NCBI RefSeq assembly: GCF_019266065.1
Contig: NZ_LPNR01000104.1
Span: 47,027 to 111,026, forward strand
DNA: 64,000 bases
Reading direction: 5' to 3'
Source of the DNA: Nocardia sp. MH4
GTDB taxonomy: Bacteria > Actinomycetota > Actinomycetes > Mycobacteriales > Mycobacteriaceae
Shown here: piece after piece, positions 52,301 through 59,540 of the stretch
How positions within the stretch are numbered: position 1 is the stretch's first letter
Layout of the letters: each line of letters starts with the position of its first letter
Notes under the pieces: generated by a model
The model's input: only the letters and a program-made list of their open reading frames with translations
Databases searched by the model: none
What the model was told of the DNA's origin: nothing
Made by a program: the position numbers and the translations under genes

Positions 52301-53842
52301 ATGGTCCGCCGCAACGCGTACACCCCACGGCCGCTGGGCCGCGCCACCGCAGCGCTCGCCGCGACGGCCGCCGCCGCGACGGTGCTCGGCATCGGACACC
52401 TGGTCGCGGCGGTTCTCGATCCGGCCGCCTCCCCGTTCTTCGTGCTGGGCGCCACCGTCGTCGACCACACGCCGAAGTGGTTGAAGGACAGTGCCATCCG
52501 CTGGTTCGGTACCAACGACAAACTGGCGCTGGCGATCACGATGGCCGTAGTCATGGTGGCGGCCGCCGCGCTGATCGGATTGCTCGCGCGTCGCAGCCCG
52601 GCTCGGGGCGCCGTCGTCCTGGCCGGGTTCGGGACCACAGTCGCTGTTCTCGCGGTGCTGCGGCCGACCGCGGGACCGGACTTCGCGATACCCGCGGTGG
52701 CGGGAACGGCCGCGGGAATCGCCACCCTCTGTCTGCTTTTCGTCGTCCCGGCCGCTCGGCGACCCGGAGATGGTCTCACCCGGCGTGGCTTCCTGCTGGC
52801 GGTCGCGGGAGTGACCGCCGGTGCGGTGGCCGCGGGCGCCGCGGGGCGCGTCATCGGTAGCCGACTGCGCGATATCGGCGCGGACCGAGCGGCTTTCGTG
52901 CCGCCGCGCGTGGCCGACCCGGCACCGCCGGTCCTGCCCGAGATGGATCTCCCGGTGCCCGGCCTGACCCGGTTCGTCACCCCGGCCGCGGAGTTCTACC
53001 GCATCGACACGGCGTTGCAACTGCCGGCGCTGACCCGCGCGCAGTGGCGGCTGCGCATCCACGGGATGGTGGCGCGGGAGATCGTGCTGGACTTCGACGC
53101 GTTGAGCGCGCGCCGCGCCGTCGAATCACTGATCACGCTGACCTGTGTGTCGAACGAGGTCGGCGGCACGCTCGCCGGAACGGCCACCTGGACCGGCTAT
53201 CGCCTCACCGACCTGCTCAGGGAAGCGGGTCCGGCGCCCGGCGCCGATATGATCCTGTCGCGCAGTGTGGACGGCTTCACCGCCGGGACCCCGCTGGACG
53301 CGGTCCTGGGCAACCCGGACGCCTTGCTCGCGGTGGCCATGAACGGCGCGGCGCTGCCCGTCGCCCACGGCTATCCGGTGCGGATGATCGTGCCCGGACT
53401 CTACGGCTACGTCTCGGCCACCAAATGGGTCGTCGACCTCGAACTCACCCGCTTCGACCAGGCCCGCGCGTACTGGACCGAGCGCGGCTGGTCGGAGCGG
53501 GCACCGATCAAGACCGCGTCGCGGATCGATGTCCCCGCCGCGTTCGCGAACCTCGCCGCCGGACCGGTGACCGTGGCCGGCGTCGCCTGGGCACAGGGCC
53601 GCGGGATCACCGCCGTCGAGGTGCAGGTGGACGACGGACCGTGGCGGCAGGCCACGCTGGCCACGGCCTATTCCCTCGATACCTGGCGGCAGTGGACCTG
53701 GACGTGGGATGCCATGCCGGGTACGCACACCCTGCGCGTCCGTGCCGTGGACGGCACCGGTGTCGTCCAGACCGAGACCCGCGCCGCGCCGTTCCCCGAC
53801 GGCGCCACCGGCCGGCATTCCCGGGTGGTCACCGTCCGCTGA
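52301..53842 (+). CDS. Membrane-anchored sulfite-oxidase-type molybdoenzyme
   Basis: This 513-residue protein has about four N-terminal membrane helices (18-38, 75-97, 105-121, 130-149), then a second Tat-like segment TRRGFLLAVAGVTAGAVAAG (160-179), and the large external domain. The molybdenum-binding Cys282 lies in LITLTCVSNEVGG. GYPVRMIVPGLYGYVSATKW and VDLELTRFDQARAYW are characteristic of the sulfite oxidase/YedY fold, and a C-terminal Mo-co dimer-like beta domain (~405-510) follows. It follows rskA by 49 bases with CAGGAG. It may use methionine sulfoxide or another S/N-oxide. The link with SigK-RskA suggests shared envelope redox stress. Confidence 0.9.
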   Translation: MVRRNAYTPRPLGRATAALAATAAAATVLGIGHLVAAVLDPAASPFFVLGATVVDHTPKWLKDSAIRWFGTNDKLALAITMAVVMVAAAALIGLLARRSPARGAVVLAGFGTTVAVLAVLRPTAGPDFAIPAVAGTAAGIATLCLLFVVPAARRPGDGLTRRGFLLAVAGVTAGAVAAGAAGRVIGSRLRDIGADRAAFVPPRVADPAPPVLPEMDLPVPGLTRFVTPAAEFYRIDTALQLPALTRAQWRLRIHGMVAREIVLDFDALSARRAVESLITLTCVSNEVGGTLAGTATWTGYRLTDLLREAGPAPGADMILSRSVDGFTAGTPLDAVLGNPDALLAVAMNGAALPVAHGYPVRMIVPGLYGYVSATKWVVDLELTRFDQARAYWTERGWSERAPIKTASRIDVPAAFANLAAGPVTVAGVAWAQGRGITAVEVQVDDGPWRQATLATAYSLDTWRQWTWTWDAMPGTHTLRVRAVDGTGVVQTETRAAPFPDGATGRHSRVVTVR

Positions 53843-53957
53843 CGGCCGAGCATCGCGATCGCACCCATCTGCGCCCGGGCGCGGCGCGAACTCCCTGCGC
53901 ACTACGGGCACATCTGGCCCGACGGCGCGACTTTTCGCTGGACCCCTAGGAGGAACT

Positions 53958-54584
53958 GTGAACAGTGAGCTGGGCGAAGTAGTCGTGGCGAGCACCGTCC
54001 GCGACGGCGACCGTGAGTTCGGGGTGGAGATCGCCGATCCCCGGCAGGACGCCATGACACAGGACTGGCACTGCACCTATCGCGTCGCGGGTACGCGCAC
54101 CCATCGAGTCCGCGGCCCGGACCGGCTGTCGGCGGTCTACGCGGCCCTGATCGACATCCACAGTGCGACAGCCCGATTCGGCTCCCCGGACAACGCGGAC
54201 GACCCCCATCGGCCTCGTGAACCCGTGGCCGCCCGCCCCCGCATCGGCGGCGCCCCCGCCGCGCACGCCCGCGAGTTCGGCCCGCCGCTGGGCGCACGAG
54301 CCGTCGACACCGCCGCCGGCCCCGTGGTCATCGTGCTCGGTCGCCCCCGCCGCGACCCGTACAGTCCCCACACCTGCCTGTGCCCCTTCCGCATCGACGA
54401 CCGCACCGAAGCCTTCGGACAGGGATTCGACGACCTGCACGCGGTGCTGTCGGCGATCCGCGGCGTGAGCGCCATCTTGGGCATCCCGCAGGACTGGCCG
54501 GCGCCGGGCGGGCGAGGCTCGGGTCTTTCCGCGCCGGTGCGCAAGGGAGAGGCGCGGAGCCCCAGGCACGCCGCGCATCAGTGA
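53958..54584 (+). CDS. DUF6968-like protein with internal duplication
   Basis: This 208-residue protein holds two related units. Unit 1 (~7-75) has GVEIADPRQDAMTQDWHCTY and DRLSAVYAALIDIHSATARF; unit 2 (~115-180) has VVIVLGRPRRDPYSPHTCLC and FDDLHAVLSAIRGVSAILG. Each has a strand, a P-R/D motif, an aromatic-Cys strand and a DxLxAVxxAL helix. The name DUF6968 is from memory. The linker and tail are Pro/Arg-rich and disordered. The GTG start at 53958 is fixed by AGGAGGAACT. It stands between the SigK cluster and the desaturase. Function unknown. Confidence 0.7.
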   Translation: MNSELGEVVVASTVRDGDREFGVEIADPRQDAMTQDWHCTYRVAGTRTHRVRGPDRLSAVYAALIDIHSATARFGSPDNADDPHRPREPVAARPRIGGAPAAHAREFGPPLGARAVDTAAGPVVIVLGRPRRDPYSPHTCLCPFRIDDRTEAFGQGFDDLHAVLSAIRGVSAILGIPQDWPAPGGRGSGLSAPVRKGEARSPRHAAHQ

Positions 54585-54668
54585 CAGGAATCCCGGGAGT
54601 TCGGTACCGCCGCGATGGGGCAGACAGCATCGGTGCTCATCGAAGGTTGGTGCACCGAGACCGGGTAC

Positions 54669-55856
54669 CTACCGCGAGCGCAAGGCGGTGCGCAGGCCGC
54701 GCCGGATCGCGCCGGGCTCGGCGGGTGTCACGGTGGTGAACTTGCGCTCGGACGCGGTTTCGGGCGCGTCGTCGCTGGTCGCCAGCAGGAACGAGTCGGG
54801 GAGGGCGAGCTTGTTGATCGTGCGCAGGGTGAGCAGGTACTGCTTGGGCAGGGGGCCCGTGGTGTAGGGCAGGTCGTACTTGTCACAGAGCGCGCGCACC
54901 CGCACCGCGATCTCGGCATAGCGGTTGCTGGGCAGGTCGGGGAAGAGGTGATGCTCGATCTGATGCGACAGATGGCCGCTGAGGAAGCCCAGGATCGGGC
55001 CCGCGTCGAAGTTGGCGGTGCCGAGCATCTGACGCAGGTACCACTCACCGTGGGTTTCGTGCTCGATCGCTTCCGGTGTGAACTTCTCTGCGCCATCGGG
55101 GAAGTGGCCGCAGAAGATCACGACATAGGCCCACATGTTGCGCAGCGCGTTGGCGGCGATGTCGGCGGTCAGGGTGCGGCGCCAGCGCCGTCTACTGAGG
55201 ATCGGGAAGAACAGGTAGTCCTTGGCGGCCTGCCTGCCGATCTTGCGGACCAAAGCCTTGGTGTGCGCGGTCTTCTCGGCGTCGGTCGCGGCGCGGTCGC
55301 GTTCGGAGTACAGGCCGTGCAGGGCGATGCCCCACTCGAAAGTGGCTGCCAGGAGCAGGTTCTGCAGCGGTTGCAGCAACAGGCGAGGGCGCCATTGCTG
55401 GTCCCTGGTCACCCGGATGACGCCGAAGCCGACGTCGTCGTCCATGCCGACCACGTTGGTGAACATGTGATGGCGGTAGTTGTGCGAGTAGCGCCATTGC
55501 GACGACACCCCGGCCATGTCCCATTCCCAGGTGCGGGAATGGATCTCGGGATCGTTCATCCAATCCCATTGGCCGTGCGACACATTGTGGCCGATCTCCA
55601 TGTTCTCGATGCTCTTGGCCGCGGCCAGCGCCGAGGTGCCGACGAGCCAGCCCAGTCGTGAGCCGCTGCTCGCCAGGAGCAACCGCGCACTCGCGTCGAG
55701 GATGCGCTGGAAGGCGATCGTGCGCCGGATGTAGTCGGCGTCGGGGGTGCCGCGCCGATCCTCGATATCGCGACGGATCGCGTCGAGTTCCTCGCCGAGC
55801 GCCTCGACATCGGCTTTGCTCAGGTGCGCGTAAACCGCGACTTCGGTAATGGCCAT
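54669..55856 (-). CDS. Membrane fatty-acid desaturase (DesA3/type 1-like)
   Basis: This 395-residue desaturase has the three His boxes in order: IGHNVSHGQWDW, SHNYRHHMFTN and SHQIEHHLFPDLPSNRY. Hydrophobic helices flank them. The layout matches acyl-CoA delta-9 desaturases of the DesA3 type, which use O2 and electrons from a reductase. No reductase is adjacent here (DesA3 has Rv3230c), so one from elsewhere is needed. The ATG at 55856 follows GAGGAC. A TetR palindrome GTCTAC-AGC-GTAGAC lies 52 bases upstream, and the same half-sites occur before the TetR gene at 57 kb. Confidence 0.93.
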   Translation of the reverse strand: MAITEVAVYAHLSKADVEALGEELDAIRRDIEDRRGTPDADYIRRTIAFQRILDASARLLLASSGSRLGWLVGTSALAAAKSIENMEIGHNVSHGQWDWMNDPEIHSRTWEWDMAGVSSQWRYSHNYRHHMFTNVVGMDDDVGFGVIRVTRDQQWRPRLLLQPLQNLLLAATFEWGIALHGLYSERDRAATDAEKTAHTKALVRKIGRQAAKDYLFFPILSRRRWRRTLTADIAANALRNMWAYVVIFCGHFPDGAEKFTPEAIEHETHGEWYLRQMLGTANFDAGPILGFLSGHLSHQIEHHLFPDLPSNRYAEIAVRVRALCDKYDLPYTTGPLPKQYLLTLRTINKLALPDSFLLATSDDAPETASERKFTTVTPAEPGAIRRGLRTALRSR

Positions 55857-55907
55857 GGGGGTCCTCGCCTGGTCGTAATAGTGATTCTACGTACTCCTAC
55901 AACTGAC

Positions 55908-55922
55908 GTCTACAGCGTAGAC
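55908..55922. promoter_or_regulatory. TetR-type operator of the desaturase
   Basis: GTCTAC-AGC-GTAGAC (55908-55922) is a perfect inverted repeat in the gap between the desaturase and the divergent DUF5994 gene. The motif CCTACAAC (55896-55903) and GTAGAC/GTCTAC recur upstream of the TetR gene (57073-57114). They are likely bound by that TetR. Confidence 0.55.
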
Positions 55923-55993
55923 TAACGACATAGACCTCCGCGGTGACTGCCGTGCGACGGAGTCGGCGCGAGCCGGGACAGGAGCGCCGGATC

Positions 55994-56374
55994 ATGACGC
56001 GGATATCGGCCGGACCACACGCGGACGCCTCGACGACCTGGTGGCCGCACGGCGCAGACCTGGTCGCCGAGCTGCCCGACCTGCTGGCGCGGCTCGAGAC
56101 CCGGCGCGGACCGATTCATCGGCTGAGCTACAACATCGGCGAATGGTCGGCCACCGCACGTACTTTCGACAATCGGGGTCATCGGGTGCGCTTGGACGGC
56201 TATCACTACATGCGCCCGCACACCGTCGATGTGCTCGGCGTCGACGGCTACCGGCTCCACCTGCGAGTGGTCCCGGCCGACCTCGACGGCGAGTCCGCCG
56301 AGCAGCGGTGGGAGTCCGAGGGCGGGGCCGAGCCGGCGGGTGTCAGCCCGCGGGGTAGGTCAGGGTCGCGGTGA
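55994..56374 (+). CDS. DUF5994-family protein, single domain
   Basis: This 126-residue protein has TWWPHGADLVAELPDLLARL, IHRLSYNIGEWSATARTFDN and HRVRLDGYHYMRPHTVDVLG, then LHLRVVPADLDGESAEQRWE. The W-W-P-x(3)-DLxAELPDLL opening, the central Y-x(4)-W and the G-Y-H-Y-M-x-P-H-T segment are the DUF5994 pattern. No signal or membrane segment. It is divergent from the desaturase and its last 32 bases overlap the convergent TetR gene. A two-domain relative lies at 57181. Function unknown. Confidence 0.82.
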   Translation: MTRISAGPHADASTTWWPHGADLVAELPDLLARLETRRGPIHRLSYNIGEWSATARTFDNRGHRVRLDGYHYMRPHTVDVLGVDGYRLHLRVVPADLDGESAEQRWESEGGAEPAGVSPRGRSGSR

Positions 56375-57035
56375 GACCGGTGAGCAGGATGTCCAGGCCG
56401 CGCTCGAGTTCGGCCGCGCCATCGTAGGCGGCCAGCACCGGGGCGAGTTCGCGCACCAGCGGGAATTCGGTGATCGGCAAACGGTGCAGGCCGAGGCGCA
56501 GGACCTCGTCGGACTCCTCCGGCCGCTCGATCACCTCCTGGAGCTCGTTGAGCACGTGGCCGTAGAGGAATCCGAACAGCGCGCGGTAGATGTGCAGGGC
56601 GTCGGCGCCGGCGAAACCGGCGTTGGTGAGCAGCCGCAGGATGTTCTCGAGTGGCCGGACCACCGCGATCGGGCGCATGCCGAGCGGGGTCGACAACGGC
56701 CGGGTCACCAGCAGCGGGACCACATTCGGGTGGGCGAGCGCCAGGGCGCGGAACGAGCGTGCGACCGCACGCAGCTGTGCGGCCCAGTCCGGATCGTCGG
56801 CGTCGACCATCAACTGCTCGAACACCAACTCGGCTACGCCGTCGAGCACCGCGGCCTTGTTGGGCAGGTGGCGGTAGATCACCATCGGGTCCCGGCCGAC
56901 CGCCTCGGCCAGCCGCCGCATCGACAGCGCGTCGACGCCGTCGCGATCGACGATCATCAGCGCCGCGATGAGCACGGAATCCCTGGTCACCGCGCTGGGG
57001 GGACGGCGGGCGCCATCGGTCGAAGCCTCGGTCAT
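56343..57035 (-). CDS. TetR-family regulator (TetR_C_1 type)
   Basis: This 230-residue protein has its HTH near residues 18-66 (SVLIAALMIVDRDGVDALSM, RRLAEAVGRDPMVIYRHLPN) and a C-terminal domain of the classical TetR type (ALAHPNVVPLLVTRPLSTPL, IYRALFGFLYGHVLNELQ). GGAGGTGC precedes the ATG at 57035. It is divergent from the two-domain DUF5994 gene and ends within the single-domain one. Half-sites GTAGAC (57073-57078), CCTACAAC and GTCTAC (57109-57114) before it also occur before the desaturase, so it may regulate the desaturase and both DUF5994 genes. Confidence 0.9.
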   Translation of the reverse strand: MTEASTDGARRPPSAVTRDSVLIAALMIVDRDGVDALSMRRLAEAVGRDPMVIYRHLPNKAAVLDGVAELVFEQLMVDADDPDWAAQLRAVARSFRALALAHPNVVPLLVTRPLSTPLGMRPIAVVRPLENILRLLTNAGFAGADALHIYRALFGFLYGHVLNELQEVIERPEESDEVLRLGLHRLPITEFPLVRELAPVLAAYDGAAELERGLDILLTGLTATLTYPAG

Positions 57036-57180
57036 GAGGGCACCTCCGTCTGCTTCGGTTGTCGTTGCCAGTGTAGACCTACAACGTTGACAACCGCGGG
57101 ATTCGCGCGTCTACTGGAGGTGTACAGGTCCCCGGAGCTGATACCGATTCCTCGGATCCCGGCCGAAAGGACCGATCGAC

Positions 57181-58080
57181 ATGCGCGTTCGCGAAACTCA
57201 TCATCACGCCGCGGCACCCGCCCGCCACCAGGTTCCCCCGCTCTACACGCCGCGGCTGCGGATGCGGTCACGCTCCGCGGGAGACCGCTACATCGACGGT
57301 GCCTGGTGGCCGCGTTCGACCGACCTGGCCGCCGAACTTCCCGACTTGCTCGCGGTGCTGGGCGTGCGGCTCGGCCCGGTCTGGCGGGTCGTGTACGACC
57401 CGTCGTGCTGGGCCTCGGCGCCCGCGCGGATCACCGTCGCGGGAGAGACCGTCCGGCTGGATTCCTATCACTTCGAGCTGTGGAACACGATGTATGTGTT
57501 CGGGCGCGACGCGAGCATGCTGGTGCTACAGGTGATTCCGTCCGACACCGACGAACGGGTCGCCCACCAGTCCTTGATGGCCGCGGCCGAAGCAGACCCC
57601 GCCGAGTCCGAGCCCGAGCCCGAGCCCGCGGACAGTCCGCGGCCCATCACCGATCACCAGGCGATGGGCGGCGACCGGCAGCCCTTCCCGGTGCCGACCC
57701 GCACCCCGCGACTGCTGTTGCGCGGCAGCGAAAATCACACCGAGCTGTTCGACGGCGCCTGGTGGCCCCGGACGGTGAACCTCACCGCCGAACTCCACGA
57801 TCTGATCAGCGCCCTCACGCCCCGCCTCGGCCAGACGGCGCGAATCAGCTTCGACTGGAACGTGACCAGCCGCAACCAGCGCCGCATCGACCACGACGAC
57901 GGCATCGATCTGCGGGTCCCCGACATCGGCCAGTTGCCCGACACCATGCACCTCGTCGGCGTGAACGGCGTCCACCTGACCCTGCTGGTTATCGCGGCCG
58001 ACACCCCGGACGACGTGGCGAACGCCCAGATCCTGCACGCGGTCGGCCGCGTCGGCCACCATTTGCCCGATATCGGCTGA
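57181..58080 (+). CDS. DUF5994-family protein, tandem domains
   Basis: This 299-residue protein carries two DUF5994 units. The first (~30-125) has YIDGAWWPRSTDLAAELPDL, VWRVVYDPSCWASAPARITV and VRLDSYHFELWNTMYVFG. The second (~180-290) has DGAWWPRTVNLTAELHDLIS, ARISFDWNVTSRNQRRIDHD and MHLVGVNGVHLTLLVIAADT. A Pro/Glu linker (SEPEPEPADSPR) joins them. GGAC/GAAAGG before the ATG at 57181 is a weak ribosome site. Together with 55994 it makes three such domains within 2.1 kb, around one TetR. Function unknown. Probably co-transcribed with the 50-residue gene that follows. Confidence 0.82.
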   Translation: MRVRETHHHAAAPARHQVPPLYTPRLRMRSRSAGDRYIDGAWWPRSTDLAAELPDLLAVLGVRLGPVWRVVYDPSCWASAPARITVAGETVRLDSYHFELWNTMYVFGRDASMLVLQVIPSDTDERVAHQSLMAAAEADPAESEPEPEPADSPRPITDHQAMGGDRQPFPVPTRTPRLLLRGSENHTELFDGAWWPRTVNLTAELHDLISALTPRLGQTARISFDWNVTSRNQRRIDHDDGIDLRVPDIGQLPDTMHLVGVNGVHLTLLVIAADTPDDVANAQILHAVGRVGHHLPDIG

Positions 58081-58128
58081 CCGCGTGTGCGCCCTCGGCC
58101 GCCGCGGCATTATCGAGAGACCTCCGTC

Positions 58129-58281
58129 ATGACCGATGAACTCGACGCGGACCCCACGCGCCCCGAACCCGCCCCCGAGACACCGTTCGTGGACTGGCCC
58201 GATCCGAGCCCCCTGCAATCCTGGTGGCTCGACATCATGGACGGCGGCTCCCCGGCTACGCGCTCCGCCGGTCACGACTAG
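58129..58281 (+). CDS. Small acidic protein (50 aa)
   Basis: A 50-residue frame (MTDELDADPTRPEPAPETPF, then VDWPDPSPLQSWWLDIMDGG) is acidic and Trp/Pro-rich. It begins 48 bases after the tandem DUF5994 gene. The ribosome site GAGAGACC is weak. Composition resembles the ends of DUF5994 proteins (linker EPAPETP-like). I do not recognise a family. It may be a short peptide partner or a detached domain. Confidence 0.45.
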   Translation: MTDELDADPTRPEPAPETPFVDWPDPSPLQSWWLDIMDGGSPATRSAGHD

Positions 58282-58313
58282 GTGGAGCGACCGCGCGGGC
58301 ACCATGGCCTCGG

Positions 58314-58712
58314 TCAGTGGCGGCCCGGCGGGTGGTCGGCCGGCTGGAACAATTCGATCAGGTTGCCCGCGGGGTCGGCGAGCAGGATCTGACTGCCGCC
58401 CGGCCCGGAAACGATGTCGGTGCGGAAGACGACGCCGTTGTCGCGCAGGCGGGTGACCTCGGCAGCAAGGTCGTCGACGATCAGATGGATACGGTTGGCG
58501 CCGGGCGTCGCGATGTCGGCGGGGGTGGCCCGCGCACCGGAGCTGGCCGGTCCGGACAGCAGCAGCCGCAGCGATCCCCGCACGACGTCGGCGAATGCGG
58601 GTGCGGCATTGATGTGCACGGTGAAACCGAGTGTGCCGGTATAGAACTCGATGGCGGCCGCGACGTCGTCGACGAGATAGCGGACGCCGACATATTCGGT
58701 GGAGGACGTCAT
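58314..58712 (-). CDS. VOC-family protein (glyoxalase-like)
   Basis: This 132-residue single vicinal-oxygen-chelate domain of two beta-alpha-beta-beta-beta units has VGVRYLVDDVAAAIEFYTGT, the middle IHLIVDDLAAEVTRLRDNGV and the end ILLADPAGNLIELFQPAD. Metal ligands would be a His/Glu set (IHLI and LIELF are seen). There are no Cys residues, so it is not a C-As lyase (ArsI). AAGGAAG precedes the ATG. It overlaps the ArsR-ArsC stop (ATGA), so it is co-expressed and perhaps handles an arsenic- or antibiotic-type electrophile. Confidence 0.87.
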   Translation of the reverse strand: MTSSTEYVGVRYLVDDVAAAIEFYTGTLGFTVHINAAPAFADVVRGSLRLLLSGPASSGARATPADIATPGANRIHLIVDDLAAEVTRLRDNGVVFRTDIVSGPGGSQILLADPAGNLIELFQPADHPPGRH

Positions 58713-59470
58713 GACGCACTTCCTTTCGTGCGGACGGTGAGGGTGGGCAGCAGGTAGCGAACGCGGGTGTCGATCTCGCTCGCGGTGGCGCGGAAGAGCG
58801 GGTAGTTCTCGCCCGCTGCCGCCGGATCGGGGATACTCCAATGCAGGTGGCGGGGATTCTCGCCGAAGTCGGGGCAGACCTCGCGGGCCTTGTCGCACAG
58901 GGTGATCACCGCGTCGAATCGGGTGTCGTCGACCTCGGTCAGCGCGCGGGGAGATCGTCCGCTGATGTCGATGCCGAACTCCTCGCGCAATACCCGGATC
59001 GTGGCGGGGTGCATCGCCGGTTTCGGGCGCGTGCCCGCGCTGACGGCGTCGACCCGGTGGTCACCTCGGTGGCGCAGCAGCGCTTCGGCGATCACCGAGC
59101 GGGCGCTGTTGCCGGTGCAGACGAACAGCACCGCCGGTGTCGACGGCGGATCGAAGGCAGGCGCGTTCGGGTGCAGGCGCAACGCGGGGTGGAGTGCGGG
59201 GCCCGCGGCGGTGAGCAGGGCGGCGCACCGGTCCAGATCCAGGTGGTTGTAGCTGTCGCGGCCGTCGTGGCTGCTGCGCGTCGTGGTGACCAGCCCGCCT
59301 TCCCGCAGGAGACGCAGATGGTAGGAGATGAGGTTCTGCGGCTGGTCGAGGCGGGTCGCGAGGTCGCGGACGCGACAGTCACTGCCCGAGAGTTCTCTGA
59401 GCAACTGCCATCGCACCGGATGGGCGGCCAGATGAACAAACGGTGGAACAGCTTGACGAGTCGACGTCAC
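58709..59470 (-). CDS. ArsR regulator fused to low-molecular-weight-phosphatase-type arsenate reductase
   Basis: This 253-residue fusion has an N-terminal ArsR winged helix (~8-75; LAAHPVRWQLLRELSGSDCR, LDQPQNLISYHLRLLREGGL) and a C-terminal ArsC domain of the LMW-PTPase fold (~112-250) with VLFVCTGNSARSVIAEALLR (Cys118 nucleophile, CxGNSxRS loop) and the acid in HWSIPDPAAAGE. It both reduces arsenate and represses or senses. Few Cys are present in the ArsR part for As(III) binding (DCRVRDLA has one). The GTG at 59470 lies six bases after TATCCT, so the message is likely leaderless. It is divergent from an APC permease, with a perfect palindrome between. Confidence 0.9.
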   Translation of the reverse strand: MTSTRQAVPPFVHLAAHPVRWQLLRELSGSDCRVRDLATRLDQPQNLISYHLRLLREGGLVTTTRSSHDGRDSYNHLDLDRCAALLTAAGPALHPALRLHPNAPAFDPPSTPAVLFVCTGNSARSVIAEALLRHRGDHRVDAVSAGTRPKPAMHPATIRVLREEFGIDISGRSPRALTEVDDTRFDAVITLCDKAREVCPDFGENPRHLHWSIPDPAAAGENYPLFRATASEIDTRVRYLLPTLTVRTKGSAS

Positions 59471-59476
59471 CGATCC

Positions 59477-59482
59477 AGGATA
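59477..59482 (-). promoter_or_regulatory. -10 element of arsR-arsC (leaderless)
   Basis: TATCCT on the minus strand is followed by GGATCG and then the GTG start, giving a start point on the start codon. Confidence 0.5.
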
Positions 59483-59492
59483 ACACCGAACC

Positions 59493-59510
59493 CATCAAAT
59501 GAATTTGATG
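59493..59510. promoter_or_regulatory. ArsR operator palindrome
   Basis: CATCAAAT-GA-ATTTGATG is a perfect inverted repeat with 8-bp arms, 11 bases from the arsR-arsC -10 and 31 bases before the permease GTG at 59541. Its ATCAA/TTGAT arms match the ArsR-type operators of actinobacteria. It contains two ATGs in the permease frame that are unlikely starts. Confidence 0.75.
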
Positions 59511-59540
59511 GATATCGCGATCACCCGAGACGGGAGCAAG

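Noticed and set aside
58314..58712. VOC gene as an ArsI-type C-As lyase because it is in an arsenic operon
   Set aside because: ArsI needs a Cys pair; this protein has no Cys at all.
59499..59540. APC permease starting at ATG 59499 or 59508
   Set aside because: Both ATGs lie within the perfect ArsR palindrome and have no ribosome site; GTG 59541 follows GGGAG.
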